64,000 nt of DNA from Angelakisella massiliensis (GCF_900104675.1 NZ_LT629945.1:2656756-2720755); one strand, 5' to 3'. Numbered from the stretch's first letter, positions 35,127 to 44,545 are shown. Notes: a model not told the origin generated them from the letters alone. Program-made: numbers and translations.

Positions 35127-36296
35127 TTATTTGATGACCTGGGACAGGAAGCTCTTGCCCTCCACCTCCACAGGCAGGCCAAGATACTCCAGCACCGTGG
35201 CGGCAATATCGCAGAAACCAGTACGGGTCTTCAAATCCACACCTTCCCGGATATTTTTGCCATACAGCAGCACCGGGGTATGCTCCCTGGAATGATCGGT
35301 GCTGGGGGTGGAAGGATCACAACCATGGTCCGCTGTAATCAGCAGCAGGTCCTCCTCCCGGAGATGCTCCAGAAGGTCTCCCAGCTGACCATCAAACTCA
35401 TTGAGGGCTGCGGTGTAACCGGGAACATTGTTCCGGTGACCATAGACCATGTCAAAGTCCACCAGGTTAACAAAGCAAAGACCCTCAAAATCCTTGTCGA
35501 CGTATTCAATGGTCCGCTCCATTCCATCCCGGTTGGATTTGGTGCGGACAAATTCAGTGATACCCTTGCCGGCAAAAATGTCGTAGATTTTGCCCACGCC
35601 AATGGAAGCCAGACCGGCAGCGGAAATCAGATCCAGCATGGTGGTACCGGGGGGCGTAAGGGAAAAATCATGCCGGTTGGCGGTACGGGTGAATGCCCCC
35701 GCCTCCCCCACAAAGGGACGGGCAATGATCCGGCCCACACCATGCTCCCCCTGCATGATTTCCCGGGCAATGCCGCAGATGCGGTACAGCTCTTCCACAG
35801 GGATGACCTCCTCATGGGCGGCAATCTGCATCACGCTGTCAGCGGAGGTGTAAACAATGAGATCCCCCGTGCGCATATGCTCGGGACCATAGTCCTTCAG
35901 AACCTCGGTGCCGGAATAAGGCTTGTTGCACAGAATCCCTCTCCCGGTTCGGGCGGAAAGCTGATCCAGAATCTCCTGGGGGAATCCCTCAGGATAGGTG
36001 GGCAGCGGTCTGGGCGAAATAATGCCCGCGATCTCCCAATGCCCGATGGTGGTGTCCTTGCCTTTGGAGGCTTCCGCCAGCCGTCCAAAAGCCGCTGTAG
36101 GATGAGCTGTGGGCTGGCCGCAGCCTACACCCTGGATATTGAAAAGGCCCATAGTCTCCATCCTGGGAACAGAGAGCTGGCCGGAACGATAGCAGGCAGC
36201 CAGGGTGTTGCTGCCCTCGTCCCCATATTCAGCGGAATCCGGCATTTCACCGATTCCCACACTGTCCAGAACAATCAAAAATACTCTTTTTGCCAT
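35127..36296 (-). CDS. deoB: Phosphopentomutase
   Basis: A 389-residue alkaline-phosphatase-superfamily enzyme converting (deoxy)ribose-1-phosphate to the 5-phosphate. VFLIVLDSVGIGEMPDS at the start, KDTTIGHWEIAG and the metal-site ADHGCDPSTPSTDHSREHTPVL near the end are diagnostic. ATG at 36296 after AAAGGAGGT; an in-frame ATG at 36425 adds an unrelated 43 residues. It marks the native border of the A+T-rich island. Confidence 0.96.
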   Translation of the reverse strand: MAKRVFLIVLDSVGIGEMPDSAEYGDEGSNTLAACYRSGQLSVPRMETMGLFNIQGVGCGQPTAHPTAAFGRLAEASKGKDTTIGHWEIAGIISPRPLPTYPEGFPQEILDQLSARTGRGILCNKPYSGTEVLKDYGPEHMRTGDLIVYTSADSVMQIAAHEEVIPVEELYRICGIAREIMQGEHGVGRIIARPFVGEAGAFTRTANRHDFSLTPPGTTMLDLISAAGLASIGVGKIYDIFAGKGITEFVRTKSNRDGMERTIEYVDKDFEGLCFVNLVDFDMVYGHRNNVPGYTAALNEFDGQLGDLLEHLREEDLLLITADHGCDPSTPSTDHSREHTPVLLYGKNIREGVDLKTRTGFCDIAATVLEYLGLPVEVEGKSFLSQVIK

Positions 36297-36632
36297 TTTG
36301 GAATACCTCCTTTTTCCCGTCAGGCTTTCTTTTGCCCAGGGAACCGTCCTTATTATAGCACAAGAAAAGCAAAAGTGACAGCGGCTTTTCTTTGGCTGAA
36401 ACAGCCCTGGCGGCTCTTGCTGCAAACCTTGAAGGAATACTCATGTGCGGTAAAGTAACACACAAAAATTTGAATGACAGTCCCCTACACTATTTCGTAA
36501 AATGGAGAGCTCAATAGAAAAGATCATGATTATCTGTTACAATTTTTATAATCAACAGGATCAAGTTCGCAAATTAGGAACAGCAAAAGAAAAAAATGAA
36601 TTTATAATAGCTTTGAGAGAGGAGCGCATGAA

Positions 36633-37535
36633 GTGAAATATGAGCAAATAATAGATGATAGTATACTCTACATTAAAGAGCATATAAATGAAGATTTAAC
36701 GGCACAAAACATAGCAAATTATGTTGGCTATTCTGTTTTTCATTTTTGTAGGATTTTTTCCTTAATAACAAATCTTACAGTAATGGAGTATATAAGAAAA
36801 TATCGTTTATCTATTGCAAGAAGTGAACTTGAAGGCAATAAAAAAATTATTGATGTGGCTTTACAGTATGGTTTTGAAACTGCCAGCGGTTTTACAAAAT
36901 CATTCCGCAAAGAATTTGGTTATACGCCTACTTCGTATATTGTTAGAATGAATCATACAGATCGTACATTTATCAAAAATATAGGTGGAGTATTATCGCC
37001 ACCCGAAATTATTCAAAAAAAGTCTTTTAAAATGGCGGGATATGGGATTTACACCAACATTGCAGAACAGAATATTCAAGATGTTTCAGCATATTGGGAC
37101 TCTTATCAGGGAGCTAATCTTGAAAACAGATTATATGAACAATTACAACCACCCCAACATGGCGAAATAGGAGTATGTCTTCCATATCAAAACAGCGAAA
37201 AAGGAGTTTATTTATTTGGTGTCATGGTTGAAAATTTTGATAAAGTAACTTCTGATATGTTAGTTGCAGAAATCCCTGCTGCTACATACGCCGTTTTTAC
37301 AACTCCACCCGTAAATAATTTGGATACCGCCACAATGTATGACAAAGACCCTTTAGCCATTTCAGTTAAAGAAACATGGCGATATATCTTTACAGAATGG
37401 TTTGCTCAATGTTCCTATAATATTGATGAAACAAAATATGTGTTTGAGTTATATGATGAACGCTGTCATGCGTCAGAAAATGCTGTCATGTCCATTTATG
37501 TGCCAATAAAAGCAAAGGGAACAGGTGATGTATGA
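36633..37535 (+). CDS. AraC-type regulator with GyrI-like effector domain
   Basis: A 300-residue regulator. Residues 1-105 hold two helix-turn-helix units (DLTAQNIANYVGYSVFHFCRIF and IIDVALQYGFETASGFTKSFRKEFGYTP, in part). Residues about 130-300 form a GyrI/effector-binding domain that usually senses small molecules or drugs. GTG start at 36633 with GAGAGGAG upstream. Codon use is markedly A+T-rich compared with neighbours, as for the following gene, which points to transfer. It overlaps the methyltransferase by 4 bp (operon). Confidence 0.85.
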   Translation: MKYEQIIDDSILYIKEHINEDLTAQNIANYVGYSVFHFCRIFSLITNLTVMEYIRKYRLSIARSELEGNKKIIDVALQYGFETASGFTKSFRKEFGYTPTSYIVRMNHTDRTFIKNIGGVLSPPEIIQKKSFKMAGYGIYTNIAEQNIQDVSAYWDSYQGANLENRLYEQLQPPQHGEIGVCLPYQNSEKGVYLFGVMVENFDKVTSDMLVAEIPAATYAVFTTPPVNNLDTATMYDKDPLAISVKETWRYIFTEWFAQCSYNIDETKYVFELYDERCHASENAVMSIYVPIKAKGTGDV

Positions 37536-38290
37536 TGAAAAGCACAAAAAATTATTATGGTAGTTTATGTACCGAAATGTATGAAATATTACACGAAAAA
37601 GCATCACAGGATGAGTTGGACTTCTATCTTTCTTATGCAGAAAAAGGAAAGAAAATTTTAGAGCCTTTATGTGGCAGCGGGCGTTTCCTTGTTCCATTTA
37701 TGGAATGTGGTTTTGATATTTGTGGGATAGATTTATCTGGTGAAATGCTGGAAAAGCTAAAGCAAAAGGCTCCCAATGCAAAAATTGTGCAAGCAGATAT
37801 TTTAGAATATTCATCCAGTGAGAAATATGACTATATTTTTATCTCCTCTGGTTCCGTATCGCTGTTTACTGATATTGCCCTATGCAAGAAGATTCTGGCG
37901 AAACTAAAGAAAATGCTGGTTCCTGCAGGTAAGTTTGTGTTTGCTGTTGATACCGTTGCCGACAGATGTGAGAACGACAGCGATTACAAAACTGCCGTTT
38001 CTGTAAAAACAGAACAGGGATTTGACCTGCTGCTAAGAAGCAAGAATTACTACGATGAGGAAACCCAGACGCAGTTTTCTCCGGCAATCTATGAGTTGTA
38101 CAATGGGACAAAGCTGTTACAGAGTGAGTTGATGGACTTTCAAACCCATCTATACAAATTTGGCGAGATGGAACACTACTTGAAAGAAATTGGATTTACA
38201 ACCCTAAAAACCTATTCCTCGTTTGAAAAAGAAAGAGCTGTTGACGATCAGTGTGAAATGTTCTTGTTTGAATGCGATGTAAAAGAATGA
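37532..38290 (+). CDS. Class I SAM-dependent methyltransferase
   Basis: A 252-residue methyltransferase with motif I ILEPLCGSGRFLVPFMECG, motif II CGIDLSGEMLEKLK and an acidic post-motif (VQADILEY). The substrate is unknown. Together with the AraC/GyrI gene it could be a small-molecule resistance or modification cassette. The start ATG overlaps the end of the regulator. A+T-rich like its partner. Confidence 0.85.
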   Translation: MMKSTKNYYGSLCTEMYEILHEKASQDELDFYLSYAEKGKKILEPLCGSGRFLVPFMECGFDICGIDLSGEMLEKLKQKAPNAKIVQADILEYSSSEKYDYIFISSGSVSLFTDIALCKKILAKLKKMLVPAGKFVFAVDTVADRCENDSDYKTAVSVKTEQGFDLLLRSKNYYDEETQTQFSPAIYELYNGTKLLQSELMDFQTHLYKFGEMEHYLKEIGFTTLKTYSSFEKERAVDDQCEMFLFECDVKE

Positions 38291-38319
38291 AGTCACAAAA
38301 ATTATTATATGATCTATAC

Positions 38320-38370
38320 AGAACAGCCGTAGCAGGACTTAATCCCGCAATGGCTGTTTTCTATTTTTTG
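38320..38370 (+). terminator. Terminator of the island operon
   Basis: AGAACAGCC / GGCTGTTTTC arms with TTTTTT following (near 38365). Confidence 0.7.
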
Positions 38371-38403
38371 CAGAATTGTTTCTCCAGTATCATTGCCATT
38401 ACA

Positions 38404-38437
38404 TAGCCAGGCGACTGTTTTGCAGCTGTCTGGCTAT
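38404..38437. repeat. Inverted repeat in the island
   Basis: ATAGCCAG / CTGGCTAT with further inner pairs; lies between the operon and the Maff2 remnant. Confidence 0.5.
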
Positions 38438-38518
38438 CTTCCTGTCCACTTCTCGTTTTAAGGTGCACATAAAAACGAGTGTTGTGGCAAAATTTTTCAA
38501 ATTAAAGAAGGACAATCT

Positions 38519-38645
38519 ATGGAATTTTTCAACAACGCGTTACAGTTCTTCGGATTTTGATCATTGCTCTTGGTGCCGATCTTGGCATTTGCGGCGCAAT
38601 CAACCCCTTGAGGGCTACGGCAATGACAATCCTTGCTCAAACTGA
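38519..38645 (+). pseudogene. Maff2 family gene remnant (integrative element)
   Basis: The start ATG (38519) with MEFFNNALQFF, then in another frame LIIALGADLGICGAIN, then in the third LEGYGNDNP match the Maff2 protein of Tn4551-like conjugative elements (MEFF...ALGAGLGIWGVINLLEGYGNDNPGAK...). At least two frameshifts and loss of the 3' half make it nonfunctional. It indicates that the surrounding island derived from an ICE. Confidence 0.65.
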
Positions 38646-38766
38646 ACGGCGTCTCCCTTTTCACAGAAAAAGGAGTTGTGTGGAACACTACCTGTTTTGG
38701 AGCAGACAGGATACCTTGTTTTGTGTTCCACTTTTCATGGAGCCATAATATCAGCAAAGATCAAAG

Positions 38767-39486
38767 TCAATCCATATCTGCGCCCTCTGTGGGGGCATCT
38801 TTCATCACTGCCCCGTCGCCCGCCTCTGTGCGCTGGACTGCAATGAGAAATTTGATGGGAATACCCTGAGCGGAAAACATCTCCTCATGTTCGGTGGGTA
38901 CGTTTTCCTCAAAACCGGAGCCAAGGAGATCCCGGGTGAGATACTGCACCTGCCATCCAGCTTCCTCCAGATAGAGAAGGGTATCCTCAAACAAGGGATC
39001 ATCATCTGTTTTGAACCACAGCTGTCCTTCCGGTTTCAAAAACTGACGGTACAGCAGCAGCTGCCGGGTATGGGTCAGCCGATGCTTGGCATGGCGGGGC
39101 TTGGGCCAGGGATTGCAGAAATTGATATAGATCCGGCTGATCCGGTCTTTTTCTCCCAATATCATTCCCAGCCGCTCAATATCCTGGGACATAAGCCGCA
39201 GATTTTCCCCGGGTGTACGGCCCAGGGGCTGCAGCATCTCCTCCGCTTTCCGCTTGGCAAGCACCAGCACTTCGCTTTTCAGATCTACCCCGATAAAATT
39301 AAGTTCCGGATGGGCTGCCGCCTGAACCGCCAGAAAGCCCCCCTTGCCGCAACCCAGCTCCAGCACCAAAGGATGGTCATTGGCGAACTCCTCCTGCCAC
39401 CGGTTCCGAAGCTGAGTAGGATCATCCACATAAAAATCACAGGCCGCCAGCTCGGGGCGGGCCCAGGGTTTTCTTCTTAAACGCAC
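38767..39486 (-). CDS. trmB: tRNA (guanine-N7-)-methyltransferase
   Basis: A 239-residue enzyme methylating G46 of tRNAs. LVLELGCGKGGFLAVQAA is SAM motif I, FCNPWPKPRHAKHRLTH the conserved substrate segment, and KTDDDPLFE follows. The C-terminus is about 20 residues longer than common (GDGAVMKDAPTEGADMD). Located at the right border of the island. Confidence 0.95.
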   Translation of the reverse strand: MRLRRKPWARPELAACDFYVDDPTQLRNRWQEEFANDHPLVLELGCGKGGFLAVQAAAHPELNFIGVDLKSEVLVLAKRKAEEMLQPLGRTPGENLRLMSQDIERLGMILGEKDRISRIYINFCNPWPKPRHAKHRLTHTRQLLLYRQFLKPEGQLWFKTDDDPLFEDTLLYLEEAGWQVQYLTRDLLGSGFEENVPTEHEEMFSAQGIPIKFLIAVQRTEAGDGAVMKDAPTEGADMD

Positions 39487-39572
39487 GTTCTGTTCTCCTT
39501 TTTTGCCTGTTGATGCTTTGCATTATAGCATAAAAAGCCCTGCCGCAAAAGCCCCTGTCCCATTTCCGCCGG

Positions 39573-39601
39573 TTGCGTCCGGAGAAGGACCATGCTATGA
39601 T
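39573..39601 (+). promoter_or_regulatory. Promoter of the fRMsr gene
   Basis: TTGCGT (39573-39578), 17-bp spacer, TATGAT (39596-39601). Confidence 0.55.
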
Positions 39602-39678
39602 AAGAAACATCTCACCATGGCCTCCCTTTTCTTTAAGAGGGCCATTCATCGATTCCATTTGTAAGGAGCTGTGTTTCA

Positions 39679-40188
39679 TTGATTCCGTCTGATTTTTCCG
39701 CCGCGTCCAATCAAAAAGAAGTCTATCGCCTGCTGCTGGCCCAAATGGAAGGGCTGTTGGAGGAGGAGCCTCACGTTCTTCCCGCCCTCTGCAATGCCTC
39801 GGCTTTGGTGATGGCTGCTCTGCCTCAGCTGAACTGGAGCGGCTTCTATCTCATGGCCCAAGGGCAGCTGGTGCTGGGCCCCTTCCAGGGCAAACCCGCC
39901 TGCATTCATATTCCTCTGGATCGGGGAGTTTGCGGCGCCGCAGCCAGAGAAAAACAGACCCAAAGGGTGGCTGATGTTCACCTTTTTCCCGGACATATCG
40001 CCTGCGACAGCGCCTCCCGCTCCGAACTGGTGGTTCCTCTTGTGCGCCAGGGACAGGTGTTGGGCGTGCTGGACCTGGACAGTCCCATTCCCAACCGGTT
40101 CAGCGAAGAGGACCAGGAGGGGCTGGAAGCCTTAGGCACTCTTTTGGCAGAGAAGTGTCTGTGGGACGGGTTCCGGTATTTTGAGTAA
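39679..40188 (+). CDS. GAF-domain free methionine-(R)-sulfoxide reductase
   Basis: A 169-residue GAF protein. LNWSGFYLMAQGQLVLGPFQG, GVCGAAAREKQTQ and FPGHIACDSASRSELVVPLV match fRMsr (YebR/MsrC), with the three conserved Cys (in PAC, GVC and IAC). It reduces free Met-R-sulfoxide. Start TTG at 39679 after AAGGAG. Followed by a strong terminator. Confidence 0.9.
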   Translation: MIPSDFSAASNQKEVYRLLLAQMEGLLEEEPHVLPALCNASALVMAALPQLNWSGFYLMAQGQLVLGPFQGKPACIHIPLDRGVCGAAAREKQTQRVADVHLFPGHIACDSASRSELVVPLVRQGQVLGVLDLDSPIPNRFSEEDQEGLEALGTLLAEKCLWDGFRYFE

Positions 40189-40346
40189 CTATATCCACAA
40201 TAAACAAAAAGCAAAAGGATTTTTGGGGACCACACATACCTCCTGCTTTTTCTGTCCTGCCTTCCGGACAGAAAGAACCGAGTATCAGTCTTGCCGGAAA
40301 GCCGTCTCCACTCCAAAAGTCCTTTTGTAACTGGACAAACGATAAA

Positions 40347-40390
40347 ACAGGGACTGTATGGGCTAGTGCTCATACAGTCCCTGTCTTTTT
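40347..40390 (+). terminator. Strong terminator after fRMsr
   Basis: ACAGGGACTGTATG / CATACAGTCCCTGT perfect 14-bp stem, then CTTTTT. The stretch 40189-40346 holds no gene. Confidence 0.85.
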
Positions 40391-40440
40391 CCCGCCCGGT
40401 GCTTTGATCTTTTTCCTGTTCCCCCCAAAAAATCTATCCC

Positions 40441-40602
40441 AAATCATAAAAATCAGGACATGTGCCTGATTTTTATACCACGACCCGCGCCCATTGGGGC
40501 GCGAAACCGGGGGTATCGCCGCTGGTTTCGTCAGGAACCAGGCGGCGTATCCAGGGGGACTGGGTCCCCCTGGAAGTGTGCCGAACCTCTTCGGTATGCT
40601 CA
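40441..40602 (-). repeat. Dispersed multi-hairpin element, unit B (inverted)
   Basis: Read on the minus strand it matches unit A from the head hairpin to the tail hairpin, with the second stem as CCAGGGGGAC/GTCCCCCTGG as in unit C2. It lies between two convergent genes. Confidence 0.85.
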
Positions 40603-40629
40603 AGCCCCCGGATCTTGGACCCGGGGGCT
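40603..40629 (-). terminator. Terminator-like hairpin after the RNA methyltransferase gene
   Basis: AGCCCCCGG / CCGGGGGCT with a 9-nt loop, directly next to the 3' end of the gene at 40634 and to unit B. Confidence 0.6.
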
Positions 40630-40633
40630 GACT

Positions 40634-41755
40634 TTATTTCTGAGGAAAATACATATACAGCTGGCACTTGACCATACCGTTATACAGCTTGCGCCGCTTA
40701 TCGGCAGGGCGGCCAAAGCAGCTTTCAAAATTCTCCAGACCGCTGATGATAAAATAACCTGTGGTTTCGCTGGGGCGGAAGGCACGGCCCAGATCCCGCA
40801 CCAATGCTTCCGTCTCCTCCTGGGTCAGCATCCGTTCACCATAGGGAGGATTGCACACAACAATTGATTTTTCCCCAGGGGGACAAAAGCCCCGGGCATC
40901 AGCTACTTTTGTTTCAATCAGTCTGCTGACGCCTGCTTTTTTGGCGTTGTCCATCGTCAGCGCGACAGCATCGGGGGAAATGTCGCTGCCAAAGCCCCGG
41001 AAGGTGACATCCTTGCGCACCATGCTCATGGCACGCTCCCGCTCACTCCTCCACACCTGAGCAGGGATACACTCCCACTTTTCCGCGGCAAAACGGCGAT
41101 ACAGCCCCGGGGCAATATTCCGAGCTTTATAAGCTCCCTCAATCAGGATGGTTCCGGAACCGCAGAAGGGGTCATACAGCCGGGTATCCGGATAGATCCG
41201 GGCCAGATCCAGAATCCCGGCGGCCAGCGTTTCCTTGATGGGAGCCAGATTGGAAATACGGCGGTAGCCCCGCTTGTGCAGTCCGGCTCCCGACAGATCC
41301 AGCAGCACCGTTACCTGATCCTTGAGGATGGAAAACTGGAGCTGATGGACCGGGCCGGTCTCTTCGAACCAGTTGACCCCATACACACGGGACAGACGCT
41401 TGACCGCAGCTTTTTTGATAATGGATTGGCAATCGGGTACGCTGTGCAGCTGAGAATTGAGGGACCAGCCCTTGACAGGAAATGCGTCCTTTTTGCCGAT
41501 AAACTCTTCCAGCGGCAGCCGCTCCACCTGGTCAAACAGCTGAGTAAAAGTGACTGCCCGAAAGCTTCCCAGCAGAATCTGCACCCGTTCAGCGGTGCGC
41601 AGCCACAAATTTGCCCGGGCTGCCATCTCCCAGTCTCCGGTAAATTCCACCCGCCCGTCAAAAACGGTCACATCTTCCGCTCCCATACGGCGGGTCTCCC
41701 CGGCCAGGACGCTTTCCAGGCCAAAATTACAGGGGCAGCTTAGTTTTAATTTCAT
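40634..41755 (-). CDS. THUMP-domain class I RNA methyltransferase (RlmL/YpsC-like)
   Basis: A 373-residue rRNA methyltransferase. N-terminal THUMP domain (residues 1-160), then DPFCGSGTILIEGA (SAM motif I) and VVCNPPYGERM (N6-adenine/guanine catalytic motif). ATG at 41755 (MKLKLSCPCNFGLES) is the family start; one 7 codons upstream is less likely. It probably methylates 23S rRNA as RlmL does, but the exact base is uncertain. Confidence 0.88.
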   Translation of the reverse strand: MKLKLSCPCNFGLESVLAGETRRMGAEDVTVFDGRVEFTGDWEMAARANLWLRTAERVQILLGSFRAVTFTQLFDQVERLPLEEFIGKKDAFPVKGWSLNSQLHSVPDCQSIIKKAAVKRLSRVYGVNWFEETGPVHQLQFSILKDQVTVLLDLSGAGLHKRGYRRISNLAPIKETLAAGILDLARIYPDTRLYDPFCGSGTILIEGAYKARNIAPGLYRRFAAEKWECIPAQVWRSERERAMSMVRKDVTFRGFGSDISPDAVALTMDNAKKAGVSRLIETKVADARGFCPPGEKSIVVCNPPYGERMLTQEETEALVRDLGRAFRPSETTGYFIISGLENFESCFGRPADKRRKLYNGMVKCQLYMYFPQK

Positions 41756-41779
41756 CCTCTGATTCCCTTTCCACAAAGC

Positions 41780-41808
41780 GGAGGCAGCAAGCAGAGCTTG
41801 CTGCCTCC
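41780..41808. terminator. Terminator between hpf and the RNA methyltransferase gene
   Basis: GGAGGCAGCAAGC / GCTTGCTGCCTCC perfect stem, 44 bp after the hpf stop. T-rich on the plus side. Confidence 0.65.
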
Positions 41809-41852
41809 GTTCTTCTCATTTTTTGCCGGCCGCCATAGGCCGGGATTGTCCA

Positions 41853-42389
41853 TCAGTCGGCGATGGGCTCCAGCAAACCATAGTTGCCGTCTTTGCGGCG
41901 ATAAACCACATTGATCTCCCCGGTATCACCGTTGCGGAACATGAAGAACTCATGATCCAGCATATTCATCTGGAGAATGGCTTCCTCCACATCCATGACC
42001 GCAACCTGGAACTTCTTGGTCTTTACCAATACATCCGGCTCCCCATCCGCAGGGGCCAGGGGCTCCAGTTCCTCCAGAAAAGCAGGCAGACCTTTGGCCT
42101 TCATCTTCTTCTCCAGACGGTTCTTGTTGCGGACAATCTGATTGGTAAGGATATCGACCACAAGGTCCATGGAAACCTGACGATCATCACTGGTTTTCTC
42201 CGCGCGGAAGAACATCCCGTGGGACTTGATGGTGACCTCCACCGTTTCCTCCTCGTTGTTATTGGAAACAACGACGGTCACGTTGGGGTCATCGTCAAAG
42301 AATTTCTCCAGCTTACGCAGTCTTTTTTCCGCGTACTCCTTGAACTGATCTTTTACGACAGTCTTTTTTCCGATGTACGTGATCTTCAT
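41853..42389 (-). CDS. hpf: Ribosome hibernation promoting factor, long form
   Basis: A 178-residue long HPF. The N-terminal domain (MKITYIGKKTVVKDQFKEYAEKRLRKLEKFF) binds the 30S, and the C-terminal domain from about residue 120 (FQVAVMDVEEAILQMNMLDHEFFMF) dimerises to form 100S ribosomes. Typical length. Monocistronic. Confidence 0.95.
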   Translation of the reverse strand: MKITYIGKKTVVKDQFKEYAEKRLRKLEKFFDDDPNVTVVVSNNNEEETVEVTIKSHGMFFRAEKTSDDRQVSMDLVVDILTNQIVRNKNRLEKKMKAKGLPAFLEELEPLAPADGEPDVLVKTKKFQVAVMDVEEAILQMNMLDHEFFMFRNGDTGEINVVYRRKDGNYGLLEPIAD

Positions 42390-42493
42390 TGTGATCTCTC
42401 CTTGCTTTTCAATTTGTCAAGGGTACAGGAAAAGGGACGGGTTATGCTTATTTCCCAAATTCCTGATTAGATTATAGCATTATTTATTAGATA

Positions 42494-43675
42494 TTACAAT
42501 GGATTTGATGACTGATGTGTAAATTTTCCATCAATCATTACCCATTCCGGCCGTACCAACAGACCTACAGGAGGCTGGCGGAACAAACACAGGTCGGCGT
42601 CCTTGCCTGGGGCGATGCTTCCCACGCGATCACTGATTCCCGCCGCCTCAGCGGAGCGGATGGTGACCATCTCCAGGGCCTTTTCCCACAGCAGCGGCCG
42701 GCTGCCCGCTCCTGCCGCAATAGCAGCCGATGTCAGCAGCATATCAATGGGCAGCTCATTGGCGTCAGTGTTGATGGAAACAGGCACTCCAGCTTCCATC
42801 AGCAGCATGGGGTTCTCCCGGCAGGCATTGGCCAGCTCCGGCTTGCCCCTGGTGGTGATAATGGGGCCGCAAACTACCGGCACCCCCGCTTTGCGGATGG
42901 CGTCCGCCACCAGATAACCCTCAGTGCCATGGATAATGACGCCGTCCAGGTCAAATTCCCGGAAAAGACGCAGAGCGGTGCAGATATCGTCCGCCCGGTG
43001 CGCATGGACATGGGCCTTGATCTGCCGCCGCAGCACCGGCAGCAGCGCCTCGCACTTGATATCGTAGTCCGGCGGATCGGTGTCCTCATCCTCCTGAGAG
43101 CGCTCCAGATCCTGCTGGTAGCGGCGGGCCTTGTACAGCTGCTCCCGGATGATGGAAGCAATGGCCATCCTGGTCACCGGCTGCTGGGATTTGTCACTGT
43201 AGGTGTTTTTAGGATTCTCCCCCAAAGCAAATTTCATGGCGCAGGGAAAACGCACCACCATATCGTCAATGACATTGCCCCAGGTTTTCATGGCGCAGAT
43301 CTGCCCGGCAATGGGGTTGGCGCTGCCGGGGCCTGTGACCACGGTGGTGATGCCATAGGAAAGCGCCTCGCCAAAGGCCCGGTCCCGGGGATTGATGGCG
43401 TCCAGGGAACGCAACTGAGGGGTGCAGGGATCGGTTTCCTCGTTGCCGTCATCCCCCTCAAAAGCCAACCCTTCCTCCCACATACCCAGGTGGCAATGAG
43501 CGTCGATAAAGCCGGGGGTCAAGAATCCTCCCTGTCCGTCCAGCACCTCCGGATCATTGCCGGTATACTCACCCTGGCCTACAGCGGTAATCTTCCCCTC
43601 TTTTACTTCCACATACCCCTGTTCCACCACTTGGCTGTCCTGGCAGGTGATGATCCTCACGTTTTTTATGACCAT
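42494..43675 (-). CDS. Amidohydrolase family protein
   Basis: A 393-residue metal-dependent hydrolase of the imidazolonepropionase/enamidase-like group. Metal-site motifs are DAHCHLG (HxH), HVHAHRADD, GVIIHGTEGY and SINTDANELP. The substrate cannot be deduced. Its promoter is not clear; the S1 terminator lies between it and the upstream... sporulation operon on the same strand, which it follows in orientation. Confidence 0.88.
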   Translation of the reverse strand: MVIKNVRIITCQDSQVVEQGYVEVKEGKITAVGQGEYTGNDPEVLDGQGGFLTPGFIDAHCHLGMWEEGLAFEGDDGNEETDPCTPQLRSLDAINPRDRAFGEALSYGITTVVTGPGSANPIAGQICAMKTWGNVIDDMVVRFPCAMKFALGENPKNTYSDKSQQPVTRMAIASIIREQLYKARRYQQDLERSQEDEDTDPPDYDIKCEALLPVLRRQIKAHVHAHRADDICTALRLFREFDLDGVIIHGTEGYLVADAIRKAGVPVVCGPIITTRGKPELANACRENPMLLMEAGVPVSINTDANELPIDMLLTSAAIAAGAGSRPLLWEKALEMVTIRSAEAAGISDRVGSIAPGKDADLCLFRQPPVGLLVRPEWVMIDGKFTHQSSNPL

Positions 43676-43700
43676 AGTTTTCTCCTTTTCTGCTGTACTG

Positions 43701-43749
43701 AAAAAAGCGGGACTGGAAGGCGGCGATCATCCGCGCTCCCGGTCCCGCT
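43701..43749 (-). terminator. Terminator of the yabP-S1 operon
   Basis: Minus-strand AGCGGGAC / GTCCCGCT followed by TTTTTT, 18 bp after the S1 gene stop. Confidence 0.8.
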
Positions 43750-43766
43750 GATGGATTGAAGGTTTT

Positions 43767-44231
43767 TTACTTGGAATGTCCGCGACGGCTGTTGCCGCTT
43801 CTGCGATTGTCGATCCGTCTGAGGTCGGACATCTTGTCATCGCTGGTACGTTTGAAGCGATTCATCATGTCCTCAAAGCTGTCCCCAGTGCTGGCCGGAG
43901 CGGAACTTCTGCCATAGGAACGGGGAGGGGTAAAGGGACGTCCTCCCTGACCGCCGCCCTGGCGTCCACCCTGAAAACGAGGGGCCGGAGCCGGTTTGTC
44001 CAGTGTCGCCTTGATGGAGAGACTGACTTTGTTCTGCTCGTTGATGCCGATGACCTTGACCTTGACCGTCTCACCCACCTTCAGATGGTCGTTGATGTCT
44101 TTGACATAGGTGTTGGCCACTTCAGAGATATGTATCATCCCTGTGCCGCCGCCTTCAAAGTCCACAAACGCTCCATAATTGGTGATTTTTGCGACTTTGC
44201 CCTCTACAATACTACCTACCGCAAGCTCCAT
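43767..44231 (-). CDS. S1 RNA-binding domain protein (YabR/GSP13-like)
   Basis: A 154-residue protein with a full S1 domain at residues 1-75 (VGSIVEGKVAKITNYGAFVDF... NKVSLSIKA) and a disordered Gly/Arg/Ser-rich tail. Orthologues lie after divIC in Firmicutes and associate with ribosomes. Last gene of the operon starting at rqcP. Confidence 0.9.
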   Translation of the reverse strand: MELAVGSIVEGKVAKITNYGAFVDFEGGGTGMIHISEVANTYVKDINDHLKVGETVKVKVIGINEQNKVSLSIKATLDKPAPAPRFQGGRQGGGQGGRPFTPPRSYGRSSAPASTGDSFEDMMNRFKRTSDDKMSDLRRIDNRRSGNSRRGHSK

Positions 44232-44260
44232 ACCCTGAAAAATTCCTCTCTTTTTTTGAC

Positions 44261-44545
44261 TTATTTTGCTCCCGAGGTGTCCACGTATACGCGCTCCTCA
44301 GGATGAGCATAATCCAGCTTTTCTCTGGCGGAGCGCTCCATATAGGAATCATCCCGCCGCAAACTCAGCTCCAGGTCCTTATTGACCAAACGCTGCTGCT
44401 CCACCTGCTGCTGCACAGCTTCCAGCTTCCCCTGCATGGTCGAAATGTCATGCTGGGTTTTGACACAATAAATCACTAATGAAATCAGAAGCGCCAACGT
44501 TACCAATTTCAAAAGCCGGTTGTACTTATAGGTTTTCTGACCCAT
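44261..44545 (-). CDS. divIC: Septum formation initiator family protein (FtsL/DivIC)
   Basis: A 94-residue bitopic protein: short basic N-terminus, membrane segment (LVTLALLISLVIYCV), coiled coil (LEAVQQQVEQQRLVNKDLE) and a KLDYAHPEERVYV end typical of DivIC. It belongs to the divisome. ATG at 44545 overlaps the yabQ 3' end by 20 bp; a frame start at 44635 lies within yabQ. Confidence 0.9.
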   Translation of the reverse strand: MGQKTYKYNRLLKLVTLALLISLVIYCVKTQHDISTMQGKLEAVQQQVEQQRLVNKDLELSLRRDDSYMERSAREKLDYAHPEERVYVDTSGAK

